From assembly GCA_964568975.1 (NCBI GenBank), contig CAZMSO010000004.1, positions 49,995 to 113,994 of the forward strand: a stretch of 64,000 bases of DNA, written 5' to 3'. This DNA is from CAZADA01 sp964568975 (lineage in GTDB: Bacteria; Pseudomonadota; Alphaproteobacteria; Caulobacterales; Maricaulaceae). A program made the translations under genes and the position numbers. Positions 33,936-41,859 of this stretch are shown one piece after another (position 1 is the stretch's first letter; each line of letters opens with the position of its first letter). Below the pieces are notes generated by a model, which did no database searches, was not told the origin of the DNA, and saw only the letters and a list, made by a program, of their open reading frames with translations.

Positions 33936-34124
33936 TTAGCCAGCCAAAACCGGAATCCGGCCGTTCTCCTCGTTCGATACGCGCCGTCTGGCGGCGTATT
34001 CCTCGGGCGTCGGCGAGGCGAGGCTCGTGTGCGGCCGGTTCCTGTTGGCATCGTCGCGCCAGGGGTCGAGCGCCTCTCGGGCGCCGGCGCATAGCGCGAC
34101 CCACGTCGCGTTCGGGCCCAACAA
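33936..34124 (-). pseudogene. IS3-family transposase C-terminal remnant
   Basis: A 62-residue frame contains EALDPWRDDANRNRPHTSLA followed by SPTPEEYAARR, which corresponds to the C-terminal rve_3 segment of IS3-family OrfB transposases (consensus like WRxDYNxxRPHSSLGxLTPxEYA). The upstream part (ATWVALCAGAR) no longer resembles a transposase and there is no DDE catalytic core, so this is a truncated, degraded piece. It lies between the MRJP gene and the HxlR gene, next to poly-C and poly-T runs (33923-33937). Terminal inverted repeats were not found. Confidence 0.75.
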
Positions 34125-34814
34125 TCATGCCCCGCCGGGCGGAGCGGTCGCGTCGGCTTTGTCTGGCAGCGGAAAGAATGTTGCGAAGCGTTCCAGCACC
34201 CGTTCATCGCCGCGGATCGTCAGCCCAGCCGCCTTCGCGTCTTTGATCGAGAGCGCGCCATAAACGATCGCGGCGAGCACGTTGGGATCGCCGTCGACGG
34301 AGACATCCGGCGCATCGATCGCACCCACCTCAATCGTCATGTCGCCATCGGCGATTTCGGCCCGGTGGGGGATCCCACCCAACACTAAAGACAGACGCAT
34401 TTCCGCGTCGCCCGCTTTTTCAGGAGCAAACATCGTCCGAAAGGAGAGCATCACCGAGGCTGCGCTCATGGGCTTGCCGGGCGTAAGGCCAGGGGACCGT
34501 GCGGCCCATCGGCCGATGTCCCTGATCAGCGGTTCGAGGTCGCCGCCCCAATCGGTCAGCGCGTAGACCTTCGACCCGGCCGGAGGCGGCAGGCGACGCC
34601 GCACGAGAATATGGTTGGCCTCCAGTTCCAAAAGCCGCGTCGTCAGGATGTTGGTGCTGATCCCCGGCAAGGCGTCTTTGAGGTCGCTGAACCGCTTAGG
34701 TCCAGGCACGAGTTCGCGCACGATCAGGAGCGCCCAGCGCTCTCCTATGAGATCAAGCGCGTGGGCCGTCGCGCAGCCGTCGTCATAAGGTTTCTTTCTC
34801 GCCATGGACGACAT
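34125..34814 (-). CDS. HxlR-family transcriptional regulator with SCP2-like C-terminus
   Basis: The 229-residue product has a winged-helix HxlR DNA-binding domain (residues 10-105) with the typical CATAHALDLIGERWALLIVR, RFSDLKDALPGISTNILTTR and YALTDWGGDLEPLI. The C-terminal half (DMTIEVGAIDAPDVSVDGDP, IVYGALSIKDAKAAG) resembles the SCP2 sterol-carrier fold seen in some HxlR regulators, and may bind a lipophilic ligand. The start may be the ATG at 34814 or 34805; neither has a strong ribosome site. It is divergent from a VOC/DUF1428 gene pair, its likely target. Confidence 0.9.
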   Translation of the reverse strand: MSSMARKKPYDDGCATAHALDLIGERWALLIVRELVPGPKRFSDLKDALPGISTNILTTRLLELEANHILVRRRLPPPAGSKVYALTDWGGDLEPLIRDIGRWAARSPGLTPGKPMSAASVMLSFRTMFAPEKAGDAEMRLSLVLGGIPHRAEIADGDMTIEVGAIDAPDVSVDGDPNVLAAIVYGALSIKDAKAAGLTIRGDERVLERFATFFPLPDKADATAPPGGA

Positions 34815-34840
34815 CTAGCTTGCTTCGTCGCATTTGCTAG
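34815..34840. promoter_or_regulatory. Possible operator between HxlR gene and VOC gene
   Basis: CTAGC (34815-34819) and GCTAG (34836-34840) form an inverted repeat 16 bp apart in the 81-bp divergent gap, beside a repeated TTGCTT element. A dimeric HxlR regulator could bind here and control both directions. The arms are only 5 bp, so chance cannot be excluded. Confidence 0.3.
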
Positions 34841-34895
34841 TTGCTTTTTTGAAGTTTTGAGGCCATCCTGTTCTCATCGAACGAGGAGGATCGCT

Positions 34896-35321
34896 GTGGC
34901 GCAAAAGGTTTTCATCAACTTGCCGGTCGCCGATTTGGGACGATCCAAGCGCTTCTACGCGGCGGTAGGCTTTACCCTAAACCCGCAGTTTACGGACGAA
35001 ACGGCGGCCGGCGTCGGCATCAGCGACGCGATCAATGTCATGCTGCTGACGCATGCTAAATTCGCGGAGTTTTCGCCCTTGCCGGTCGCTGACGCCGCCG
35101 CGAAGACGGCGGTCCTCAATTGTCTGCAGGTCGACAGCCGCGAGGCCGTCGACACGATGATCGAAAAGGCGAAAGCCGCGGGCGGCACGACCGGCTGGCG
35201 CGCGCCGCAGGACCACGGCTTCATGTATGGGCAAGGCTTTCAAGACCCGGACGGCCATGTTTGGGAAGTGAGGTGGATGGACGCGGCGGCGATGACTGGT
35301 TCCGATCCGGCCGCCGCCTGA
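34896..35321 (+). CDS. VOC-family (glyoxalase/bleomycin-resistance-like) protein
   Basis: The 141-residue product is a single vicinal-oxygen-chelate domain: VFINLPVADLGRSKRFYAAV opens the first beta-alpha-beta module and GFMYGQGFQDPDGHVWEVRW closes the second, with the metal-ligand Glu in WEVRW. Proteins of this type (often annotated as extradiol dioxygenase or lactoylglutathione lyase-like) act on small organic molecules; the substrate is unknown. The GTG at 34896 has a strong GAGGAGG site 6 bases upstream and starts right at the domain. It is followed 45 bp later by a DUF1428 gene and is divergent from the HxlR regulator. Confidence 0.87.
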   Translation: MAQKVFINLPVADLGRSKRFYAAVGFTLNPQFTDETAAGVGISDAINVMLLTHAKFAEFSPLPVADAAAKTAVLNCLQVDSREAVDTMIEKAKAAGGTTGWRAPQDHGFMYGQGFQDPDGHVWEVRWMDAAAMTGSDPAAA

Positions 35322-35365
35322 CTCCACACGCGTGACGTTTCCAACACCATTTGAGGGGAGAAGCC

Positions 35366-35719
35366 ATGATGTATGTCGATGGATTTGTGGCCGCGGTGCC
35401 GACAGCCAATAAAGAGGCGTATCGCAAGCATGCGCAAATCGCGGCCGGCGCCTTTAAGGACCATGGCGCCCTCAGCGTCATCGAAAGCTGGGGCGATGAC
35501 GTGCCGAAGGGCGAGGTGACTGATTTCTACCGCGCAGTTCAGGCTAAGGACGACGAAACCATCGTCTTCTCCTTGGTCACCTGGCCCGATAAGGCGGCGC
35601 GCGACGCGGGGTGGAAGAACGTCATGGCCGACCCGCGCATGAGTCCGGAAGAAAACCCGATGCCGCTCGATGGAAAGCGCCTGATCTATGGCGGCTTTGA
35701 GGCGATCCTGGAGAGATGA
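35366..35719 (+). CDS. DUF1428 family protein
   Basis: A 117-residue cytoplasmic protein of the DUF1428 family, small ferredoxin-like alpha/beta proteins of unknown activity often next to VOC or HxlR genes. Signatures: MYVDGFVAAVPTANKEAYRK at the N-terminus, VIESWGDDVPKGEVTDF in the middle, and FSLVTWPDKAARDAGWKNVM with PMPLDGKRLIYGGFE at the end. GAGGGG precedes tandem ATGs (35366, 35369). It is probably co-transcribed with the VOC gene upstream. Confidence 0.9.
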   Translation: MMYVDGFVAAVPTANKEAYRKHAQIAAGAFKDHGALSVIESWGDDVPKGEVTDFYRAVQAKDDETIVFSLVTWPDKAARDAGWKNVMADPRMSPEENPMPLDGKRLIYGGFEAILER

Positions 35720-36234
35720 CGCGGTGGCGGGAGCTTCCCGTCAGTCGCTGGTTTTGATGCAGGGTCAGGGGCCTGGGAGAACCCGGCTCGTCGACACGCC
35801 ATTCTCAATGACGGTTTCTGGATGAACGCGGTTCGCGGACAACGCCGCCCGCGTCTCCGCTGTCCCGCAGAAAGCGGACGCGCCCCAACAAACGCTGACC
35901 ACTGTCGGCGTTCGGGAGGGCGTTGGTCTGCTTTCGGCGTGGCCTCACGTCCGCCGTCGGCCGGCGTGAGCCCCTGAGGCTGTGTAAGCCGAAGGACCGG
36001 TCCGCGGTGGTCTGGTTACTCAACGCGACGCGCAGCCGGTCTGATCGCGCCGGTTAACGCCATTGATGATGAGTCCCTCTGGATGGGGCCCGTTGGGACG
36101 CCCATAGCCGTGAGAACGATACGTGCGACCCGGCGCGAACAGTCTCTACCCGGCGACCCGCTTTCATGGTTCGCTTGTGAGGATGAGGTCGACGCAGGGC
36201 TTGACGAAGCTGAGCGTGCGCGCATCGCTAAACC
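35720..36234. other. Intergenic region without a recognisable gene
   Basis: About 515 bp. Open frames here are short and Arg-rich with no ribosome sites or family motifs. No RNA gene, repeat or clear terminator was seen. The sequence may be decayed coding DNA. Confidence 0.5.
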
Positions 36235-37374
36235 ATGCCCATAAGTCCGCGCATTCTGATCGGGGCCGCCATAATCCTTGGCTTGCTCGGCCGATCGATC
36301 GAGCTTGTGCTTCCCGTCATCATCAATGCGGCCGGCCGCGATCTCAGTTTCTCAAACTCGGAACTTGGGCTGTTTGCGGGCGCTGAGCTCGCCGGCGTCG
36401 CCATCGCCTCGCTGGTCGCCTTCGCGGTGCAGCGTCCGCTGCCCCTTGCGCCAATCGCCTTGTTCGGCGCCGTCATTCTCGGCCTCGCCAATGCGCTCAG
36501 CGCGCAAGTCGACGCTCTGGTCGGCCAGCTGGCGCTGCGCTTCATCGCGGGCGCGTTCGGAGAAGGCGCGCTTTTGGTGGCCGCCGTTACGTTTTTGGGC
36601 GCCTCGCGCGCGACCAATCGCGTGTACGCCGCCTTTATGGCTGCGCAGATGGCGTTCGGGGTGCTCGCCTTAGGCGCTTTTGGCGTTGTCGATCAGTCAT
36701 TTGGCTTCCCCGGCGTGATGCGCCTGGCGGCCGTTTTGTGCGTGGCTGGGATCGCTGTCGCTTGGGCGCTTCCCTGGCGCGGCGTCAGCATAAGCGGACC
36801 GCCGCCCGGCGCCGCCGCCCGCGATCCGCGCGCGGTCGCGGCGCTGACGGCCATGGGCGTGTTTCATGCTGCGATATCGGCGGTGTGGACCTTTCTCCAG
36901 CAAAAATCCATCGCCCTAGGCTTCAGCCCCATGGTCGGCGGGGCGGCGCTCAGCGTGACGATGGCGTTCGGACTGGTTGCGGCGCTTTATGTCGTCTGGC
37001 GGCCGACGCCGCGCGCGCTTGTCTGGTGGAGTTGCGTGATGGCGGCGGGAGCCGCGAGCATTGGCGCGATCACCGAGCATGGACTGATCTTCATTGTCGC
37101 GGGCGCTGGGTTCATGATCGCCTGGAACCTGGCGGTTCCGCATCAGATCGCGCTGCTCGGCCGAGACTTGGGCGCACAGATGCATTTGCGCCTGGTCCCG
37201 GGGGTTCAGGGCGTCGGTCTGGGCGCGGGGCCAGTCCTTGCGGGGCTGGTGTCGGCGCCGGGCGACTATGGAGGGCTCGCGCTCTTCGCGACCTTGGCCT
37301 TTGCGGCGAGCGGGCTCTTGTTTTACCAGGCGGCGGGATCGGGCCGCGATGGGAGGCGAGCAGATGTTTTATGA
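36235..37374 (+). CDS. Major facilitator superfamily-like transporter
   Basis: The 379-residue product is strongly hydrophobic with about 11-12 predicted membrane helices in two halves, a central cytoplasmic loop (WRGVSISGPPPGAAARDPRA) and small-residue-rich helices typical of MFS carriers. There is no clear motif A (GxxxDRxGRR), so the subfamily and substrate are unknown. It is shorter than most MFS carriers (400 or more). Its 3' end overlaps the start of the next membrane-protein gene by 11 bp, so both are translated together. Confidence 0.72.
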   Translation: MPISPRILIGAAIILGLLGRSIELVLPVIINAAGRDLSFSNSELGLFAGAELAGVAIASLVAFAVQRPLPLAPIALFGAVILGLANALSAQVDALVGQLALRFIAGAFGEGALLVAAVTFLGASRATNRVYAAFMAAQMAFGVLALGAFGVVDQSFGFPGVMRLAAVLCVAGIAVAWALPWRGVSISGPPPGAAARDPRAVAALTAMGVFHAAISAVWTFLQQKSIALGFSPMVGGAALSVTMAFGLVAALYVVWRPTPRALVWWSCVMAAGAASIGAITEHGLIFIVAGAGFMIAWNLAVPHQIALLGRDLGAQMHLRLVPGVQGVGLGAGPVLAGLVSAPGDYGGLALFATLAFAASGLLFYQAAGSGRDGRRADVL

Positions 37375-38011
37375 GCGCAACTGCGCCAAGATTATCTCCG
37401 ACATGACGCAAATCGTCGTCGGCGTCGGTTTGGTCACTGTGCTCGCCAGCTATGTGCGCGCCGGTCTGTCGAACGAGGCGCTGTTGAGCGAGCCGGGCTT
37501 CATTGTGCGCGCTGTGCTGTTGGTGGCCACGATTTTGTTCACCGCGTACCATTTGCTCGCCTACGCGGCTGAATTCGCGTCCAGCAGCGGCGATACAGCG
37601 GGGAGCAAGGGCGCTCGCGCCCCCTTGCAGATTGTGGCGCTCTTTGTGATCGACCTTGCCGGCCTCGGCGTTATGGCGTCCATGTATAGCGTGCTCGCCG
37701 CGCCCGGCGCGGGCTTCGGAGACTTTGCGATCACTTGGCGTGCGCTCGCGGCGCTTGGGGGCCTGGCCGCGGGCTGGCACACGCTCATGCTCATTTGGCA
37801 CGCGGTCGCGCGCTCGCGCCTCAGCGCCTTGGCGGCCCACACGGCGTTCGCGGCGTTGTTCGGCCTGCTTGTTTGCGCCGCGATTGTCGACGGGCTGGGC
37901 TATCTTGGGCGCGCCGTCTGGACTGCGATGTTCGCCACGATCGTGGCGCTTCTTTATGTGACCCGCGCACGCCGTCTCATCCGTGATGCAATCGAGCATC
38001 CCAGCGATTGA
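37364..38011 (+). CDS. Small polytopic membrane protein coupled to the MFS gene
   Basis: The 215-residue product has about five predicted membrane segments, beginning with ISDMTQIVVGVGLVTVLASY and followed by AVLLVATILFTAYHLLAYAA, VALFVIDLAGLGVMASMYSV, ALGGLAAGWHTLMLIWHAVA and AFAALFGLLVCAAIVDGLGY. GGGAGGCG lies just before the ATG at 37364, inside the end of the MFS gene. Intramembrane histidines (AYHLLAY, GWHTLMLIWHA) are notable and could bind haem or metal, but no family was recognised. The overlap with the transporter suggests a joint function. Confidence 0.7.
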   Translation: MFYERNCAKIISDMTQIVVGVGLVTVLASYVRAGLSNEALLSEPGFIVRAVLLVATILFTAYHLLAYAAEFASSSGDTAGSKGARAPLQIVALFVIDLAGLGVMASMYSVLAAPGAGFGDFAITWRALAALGGLAAGWHTLMLIWHAVARSRLSALAAHTAFAALFGLLVCAAIVDGLGYLGRAVWTAMFATIVALLYVTRARRLIRDAIEHPSD

Positions 38012-38538
38012 GGACTTCCGAGACGCGGCGGCGTGGCGCCCATGAAGGTGTGGCGCCCATGAAGATGTGCACCCAGGAACATGCGCGATCGCCTGGGCCT
38101 GCTCCAGACATGAGCAGGGGCGAGCATTAGGCCTGCTTGGCGTCGAGGCGCCGACGCATCACACCGCTGATACAGGCTGAGGCGGCCCAACACAGGAAGC
38201 CTTGAGGACATTCCGGCGATGTCCGGAAGCCGCAACGCGCCGTTTGCCCGGTGTCCGCAGCCTCGACCCAAGCCGCCGTCAGAGCTCAGTCGGGCCGTAT
38301 CCAGTTTCATGGCGAAGGCGCTGTCATTGCACGCTGGCTTGCGGTCCAGAGCGAAGAGGCGCATACCATCGACATCAACGCGCTCACCGCAGCGCGACGC
38401 CGGCGCGCGTGAAGCACGCGCACACCAACCCGCGCGATTGGCGCCGGCTCTACGTTTTGTTTCCTGTGCGTCCTGAATTCACGCGGGTCGTTGAGATGAA
38501 CCCGCGATCGCGCCGCCAGCGGCGCGCTTCGCACTGAA
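38012..38538. other. Intergenic region with a short direct repeat
   Basis: About 530 bp between the membrane protein gene and the helicase. It contains a 15-bp direct repeat (38033-38064). A plus-strand stretch around 38255-38412 encodes a plausible but short protein tail (GRIQFHGEGAVIARWLAVQS) without a start, possibly the end of a lost gene. No RNA gene was seen. Confidence 0.45.
38033..38064. repeat. 15-bp direct repeat, two copies
   Basis: GTGGCGCCCATGAAG occurs at 38033-38047 and again at 38050-38064, a 17-bp period. Confidence 0.85.
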
Positions 38539-39909
38539 ATGAGAAAGCGCTCTGTGACGAGTTTTGCTGATTTCGGCTTGGCCGAACCCATCATCGCCGC
38601 GGTCAACGCCGCCGGCTACACCACGCCGACGCCCATCCAAGCCCAGACGATCCCCTTGCTCCTCGCACAGCGGGACGTGTTGGGCATCGCGCAAACTGGG
38701 ACCGGCAAGACGGCGGCGTTCGCCTTGCCGATTCTGAACCGATTGCTCACAAACGCTCACACGCCGCAGCAACGGAGCGTCCGGGCCTTGATCCTTGCTC
38801 CGACGCGAGAACTCGCCGGACAGATCGCTGCGTCCTTCACGACTTATGGCGGATCAGCGTCGCTGTCGGTGCGCACGATTTTTGGCGGCGTGCCGATCGC
38901 GCGCCAAATCAAGCAGTTGAAATGGGGAACGGATGTTCTCGTCGCGACGCCCGGCCGGCTTCTGGACCTGGTGTCCCAAAAGGCGTTGCAGCTGTCGAAT
39001 GTCGAGATCCTTGTCCTTGATGAAGCCGATCAGATGCTGGACCTCGGCTTCATCCATGCGCTTCGGCGGATTGTGTCGCTGGTTCCCGCCACACGCCAGA
39101 CCGTGCTGTTTTCCGCCACCATGCCCAAATCCATCGGCGAATTGGCCCAGCGCTATCTCACAGAGCCGCAGACAGTGAGTGTCGCGCCGGTGTCGAGCGC
39201 GGCTGAACGCGTGGATCAACGCGTCGTCTTCGTTTCGGCGCGCGACAAGCCCGCGCTTTTGATCGAGACGCTGCGCGACACGGCGATCGATCGGGCCCTT
39301 GTCTTTTCCCGCACTAAGCACGGCGCGAACAAAATCGTGACGCGTCTCGACGCGGCGGGCTTGGCGTCCGCCGCCATTCACGGGAACAAAAGCCAAGCAC
39401 AGCGCGAGCGCGCGCTCGGCGCCTTTCGTTCTGGCGATCTGCGGATTTTGATCGCCACAGATATCGCGGCCCGCGGCCTCGACATCCCGGGTGTGAGCCA
39501 CGTGATCAATGTCGATTTGCCTGATGTGGCTGAGCAGTATGTTCACCGGATCGGGCGGACTGGGCGTGCGGGCGCTGAGGGGATCGCGGTCTCCTTTGTC
39601 GCCCCCGACGAGCAGCCTCAATTGCGAGCCATCGAGAAATTGATCCGCGATAAGATCCCTTCACGTGTCTTTGGTCTCTCCCCGGATGAGCGCGCCGCCG
39701 CTGTCGCGCCGACCCCCGCGGAGCGTGGCTCCAGGGATGATCGCCCAAAACGCCGCCGCCCTTCACAACCGCGCACGACAACCAACTCCGCGGCAAAGGA
39801 CACACGCTCAGCGCCCAAGCAGCACGATGCCGGAGCAGGCAGCGGCCAAGCGAAACGTCCGCGTCGGCGTAAACGCAGACCAGCGCCACGCTCTGTGGAG
39901 ACAGTGTAG
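38539..39909 (+). CDS. DEAD-box ATP-dependent RNA helicase (RhlE-like)
   Basis: The 456-residue product is a DEAD-box helicase that remodels RNA in ribosome assembly or mRNA decay. In order it has the Q motif (YTTPTPIQAQTIPLLL), motif I AQTGTGKT, Ia PTRELAGQI, TPGRLLD, motif II DEAD, motif III SAT, IV ALVFSRTKHGANK, V ATDIAARGLDIPGV and VI HRIGRTGRAG. The C-terminal 80 residues are basic and low-complexity (KRRRPSQPRTT, KRPRRRKRRPAP), typical of RhlE-type RNA-binding tails. The ATG at 38539 begins the protein just before the Q-motif helix. Confidence 0.94.
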   Translation: MRKRSVTSFADFGLAEPIIAAVNAAGYTTPTPIQAQTIPLLLAQRDVLGIAQTGTGKTAAFALPILNRLLTNAHTPQQRSVRALILAPTRELAGQIAASFTTYGGSASLSVRTIFGGVPIARQIKQLKWGTDVLVATPGRLLDLVSQKALQLSNVEILVLDEADQMLDLGFIHALRRIVSLVPATRQTVLFSATMPKSIGELAQRYLTEPQTVSVAPVSSAAERVDQRVVFVSARDKPALLIETLRDTAIDRALVFSRTKHGANKIVTRLDAAGLASAAIHGNKSQAQRERALGAFRSGDLRILIATDIAARGLDIPGVSHVINVDLPDVAEQYVHRIGRTGRAGAEGIAVSFVAPDEQPQLRAIEKLIRDKIPSRVFGLSPDERAAAVAPTPAERGSRDDRPKRRRPSQPRTTTNSAAKDTRSAPKQHDAGAGSGQAKRPRRRKRRPAPRSVETV

Positions 39910-39957
39910 AAACGTTGTCCAGGGTTTCTCAACCCGCGGCGCGATCGGGGGCTTTGC

Positions 39958-40422
39958 ATGACGACGATTTACATCGATGCAGACGCCTGCCCGGTGAAGA
40001 GTGAGGTCTATCGCGTCGCCCAACGCCTGGGACTGAAAGTCATGTTAGTCGCAGACGCGTGGCTGCGCACTCCGGATGACTCGAACATTCAAATGGTCGT
40101 AGTCGACTCTGGTCCTGACGCAGCGGATGACTGGATTGCAGACCATGTCACGGCCGTGGATATTGTTATCACCCAAGATGTTCCACTGGCCGCGCGTGTG
40201 GTCCACGCGGGTGCTGAAGCGCTCAGCGCGCAAGGGCGCGTCTTTGACAGCGTCACGATCGGCGCAGCTCTGGCGACCCGAGATTTGATGACCGACCTGC
40301 GCTCCGCCGGACTTGAAACCCGCGGTCCGCAGGCGTTCTCAACCCGTGATCGATCAAGCTTTCTCCAAGCGCTCGACGCCGCGGCGATCAGGGCGCGTCG
40401 GCGCGCCATGTCTGTGGGATAG
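39958..40422 (+). CDS. UPF0178 (YaiI/YqxD) family protein
   Basis: The 154-residue product matches the YaiI/YqxD family (DUF188): IYIDADACPVKSEVYRVAQR at the N-terminus, a middle VVDSGPDAADDWIADHVTAV, and DIVITQDVPLAARVVHAGAE. The conserved Asp residues give a PIN/NYN-like nuclease fold, but no activity has been demonstrated that I can cite. It lies 48 bp after the helicase on the same strand and may be co-transcribed with it. The start ATG follows an unremarkable ribosome site. Confidence 0.92.
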   Translation: MTTIYIDADACPVKSEVYRVAQRLGLKVMLVADAWLRTPDDSNIQMVVVDSGPDAADDWIADHVTAVDIVITQDVPLAARVVHAGAEALSAQGRVFDSVTIGAALATRDLMTDLRSAGLETRGPQAFSTRDRSSFLQALDAAAIRARRRAMSVG

Positions 40423-40903
40423 GGCGGTTCACGCGCGTTCATTCCAATCGCGGTCACGCTCGGATTCCGTTTCGTGACGAGCGCTCATTCTCGTCGCCAA
40501 TCCGGCGATGAAGATGAGGTGGGCGCGTCATTGGATATGCTTGCGTCGCGGGTGGTGGTGTGGGAATGCGCCTTGCGGGCTGTGCGGCGCGTGGATGTCA
40601 GTCGCCCACGCTGGGCAGGCTGATCAGGGGAGGATCGGCGACGCCAAAGAGCTTGGGGCCAAGCTTGTCAGAGACATGGCGCGCCTTTGGTTCCCGCACA
40701 TGCGTCAGCACGCCCTCATCCGTGTGATGCGGCCGCGCCATCCCATACGGACCTGAAAACCCCGCATCCACGACACACACCGTGGCGCTGATTTACGGCG
40801 GCTGGGCGCCAGGCTATCACCGGGTGTCGCGCCCAACGCTGGTGATCAGGCTGGCGGCCCGAGAGGGGTTGGGGTAGTGGGCGCTTGAACGAAATGAGAT
40901 CGT
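40423..40903. other. Intergenic region without a recognisable gene
   Basis: About 480 bp, less GC-rich at its left part than the surroundings. Short frames on both strands (for example 40598-40780 minus) have no family resemblance or ribosome site. No RNA gene or array was recognised. Confidence 0.5.
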
Positions 40904-41521
40904 ATGAGGGCGGGGATGATGCGGCTTTTTGTTTGTCTGTTCACGCTGGTGGTCGCCGCCGGTTGCGCCACGGGGCCGAACATTGCGTTAGACTACGACG
41001 AAAACCACGACTTTAGCGGTTATGAGACCTTTGTGTGGAAGGCCGATGACCCGGTGACTGTCAAAGGCGGACTGGTGGTGCCGACCGTCGCCTTGACTGC
41101 GGTCGCGCAGGCGGTCCGCGATGATTTGCGCAAGAAGGGCTTTGTCGAAGTGCAAGACCCCGCTGACGCTGATTTTGGCGTCGATGTCGTTGTCGGCCTG
41201 AGTGAAGCCGTGGTTTTCGACTCCACAGACCGGTCAGTTTACGTCGCCAGCGAGGGCGCGATCTATGGCGTCGACCGCCCCGGACGGCGACCGGATACCG
41301 TCGTGGTGGCGCGCTCGGGTGGTCGTGAAGAACGTGACCTCGATCCCCTTGCCCGCACTGTGTCGCAAGGCAAGTTGGGCATCGGGATTTATGACATGAC
41401 GTCCGACCGCGTGGTGTGGAGCGCCAGCGGTGAGCGCGACATCACCAACAGCGTGCCACGCGGGCGTAATGCCGACGTCGCTGTGGGCTGGTTGTTGCGG
41501 GAGTTTCCGCCGAAAGAGTAA
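40904..41521 (+). CDS. DUF4136 lipoprotein
   Basis: The 205-residue product has a lipoprotein signal with lipobox VVAAGC and a DUF4136 domain: NIALDYDENHDFSGYETFVW, AVRDDLRKKGFVEVQDPADA, DFGVDVVVGL and a C-terminal IYDMTSDRVVWSASGERDIT. DUF4136 proteins are outer-membrane or periplasmic lipoproteins of unknown function. Alternative starts exist at 40916 and 40919. It stands alone between a non-coding stretch and the convergent RND operon. Confidence 0.88.
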   Translation: MRAGMMRLFVCLFTLVVAAGCATGPNIALDYDENHDFSGYETFVWKADDPVTVKGGLVVPTVALTAVAQAVRDDLRKKGFVEVQDPADADFGVDVVVGLSEAVVFDSTDRSVYVASEGAIYGVDRPGRRPDTVVVARSGGREERDLDPLARTVSQGKLGIGIYDMTSDRVVWSASGERDITNSVPRGRNADVAVGWLLREFPPKE

Positions 41522-41859
41522 GGCGCGCCACGGCGCTGAGTGTGGCGGCGGGCGGGCAAGCACGCCAGGTGCGTCGGCCCGCCGTCCTTACTGGATGTCT
41601 CGAGAAAGCCGTGGTTTGACGCGTCCGCGTTGCTCTTGCTTGAGCGATGGCCCGCCGCCCATGGTTGCAGCCGAGCCACGTCGCAAAGGCGGGGCGGCGA
41701 TCGACGTCCCGACCTGCGGGTCGCGAGACAGGCTCGGACGCGGGACCGCTCCATCAGGCGCGGAGCCCGCGGCCAAAACGATCACTGGTGTCGCCGCACA
41801 CAGTGTGCGTGGCCACGCCAAACGCGGCGGGTGACGCACGCGCGCCGAGGAGCGCGTCG
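41522..41859. other. Convergent intergenic region
   Basis: About 338 bp between the ends of the DUF4136 and RND permease genes. No gene, RNA or clear hairpin-plus-T terminator was identified. Confidence 0.5.

Noticed and set aside
29318..39700. tRNA-Pro integrative element with a duplicated attachment site
   Set aside because: No second copy of the tRNA 3' end and no integrase gene were seen; the only partial match (CTCTCCCCG inside the helicase gene) is short and within coding sequence.
40598..40780. Minus-strand 60-residue frame in the gap after the YaiI-type gene
   Set aside because: No Shine-Dalgarno, no recognisable motif, and no neighbour relation; cannot be separated from chance.
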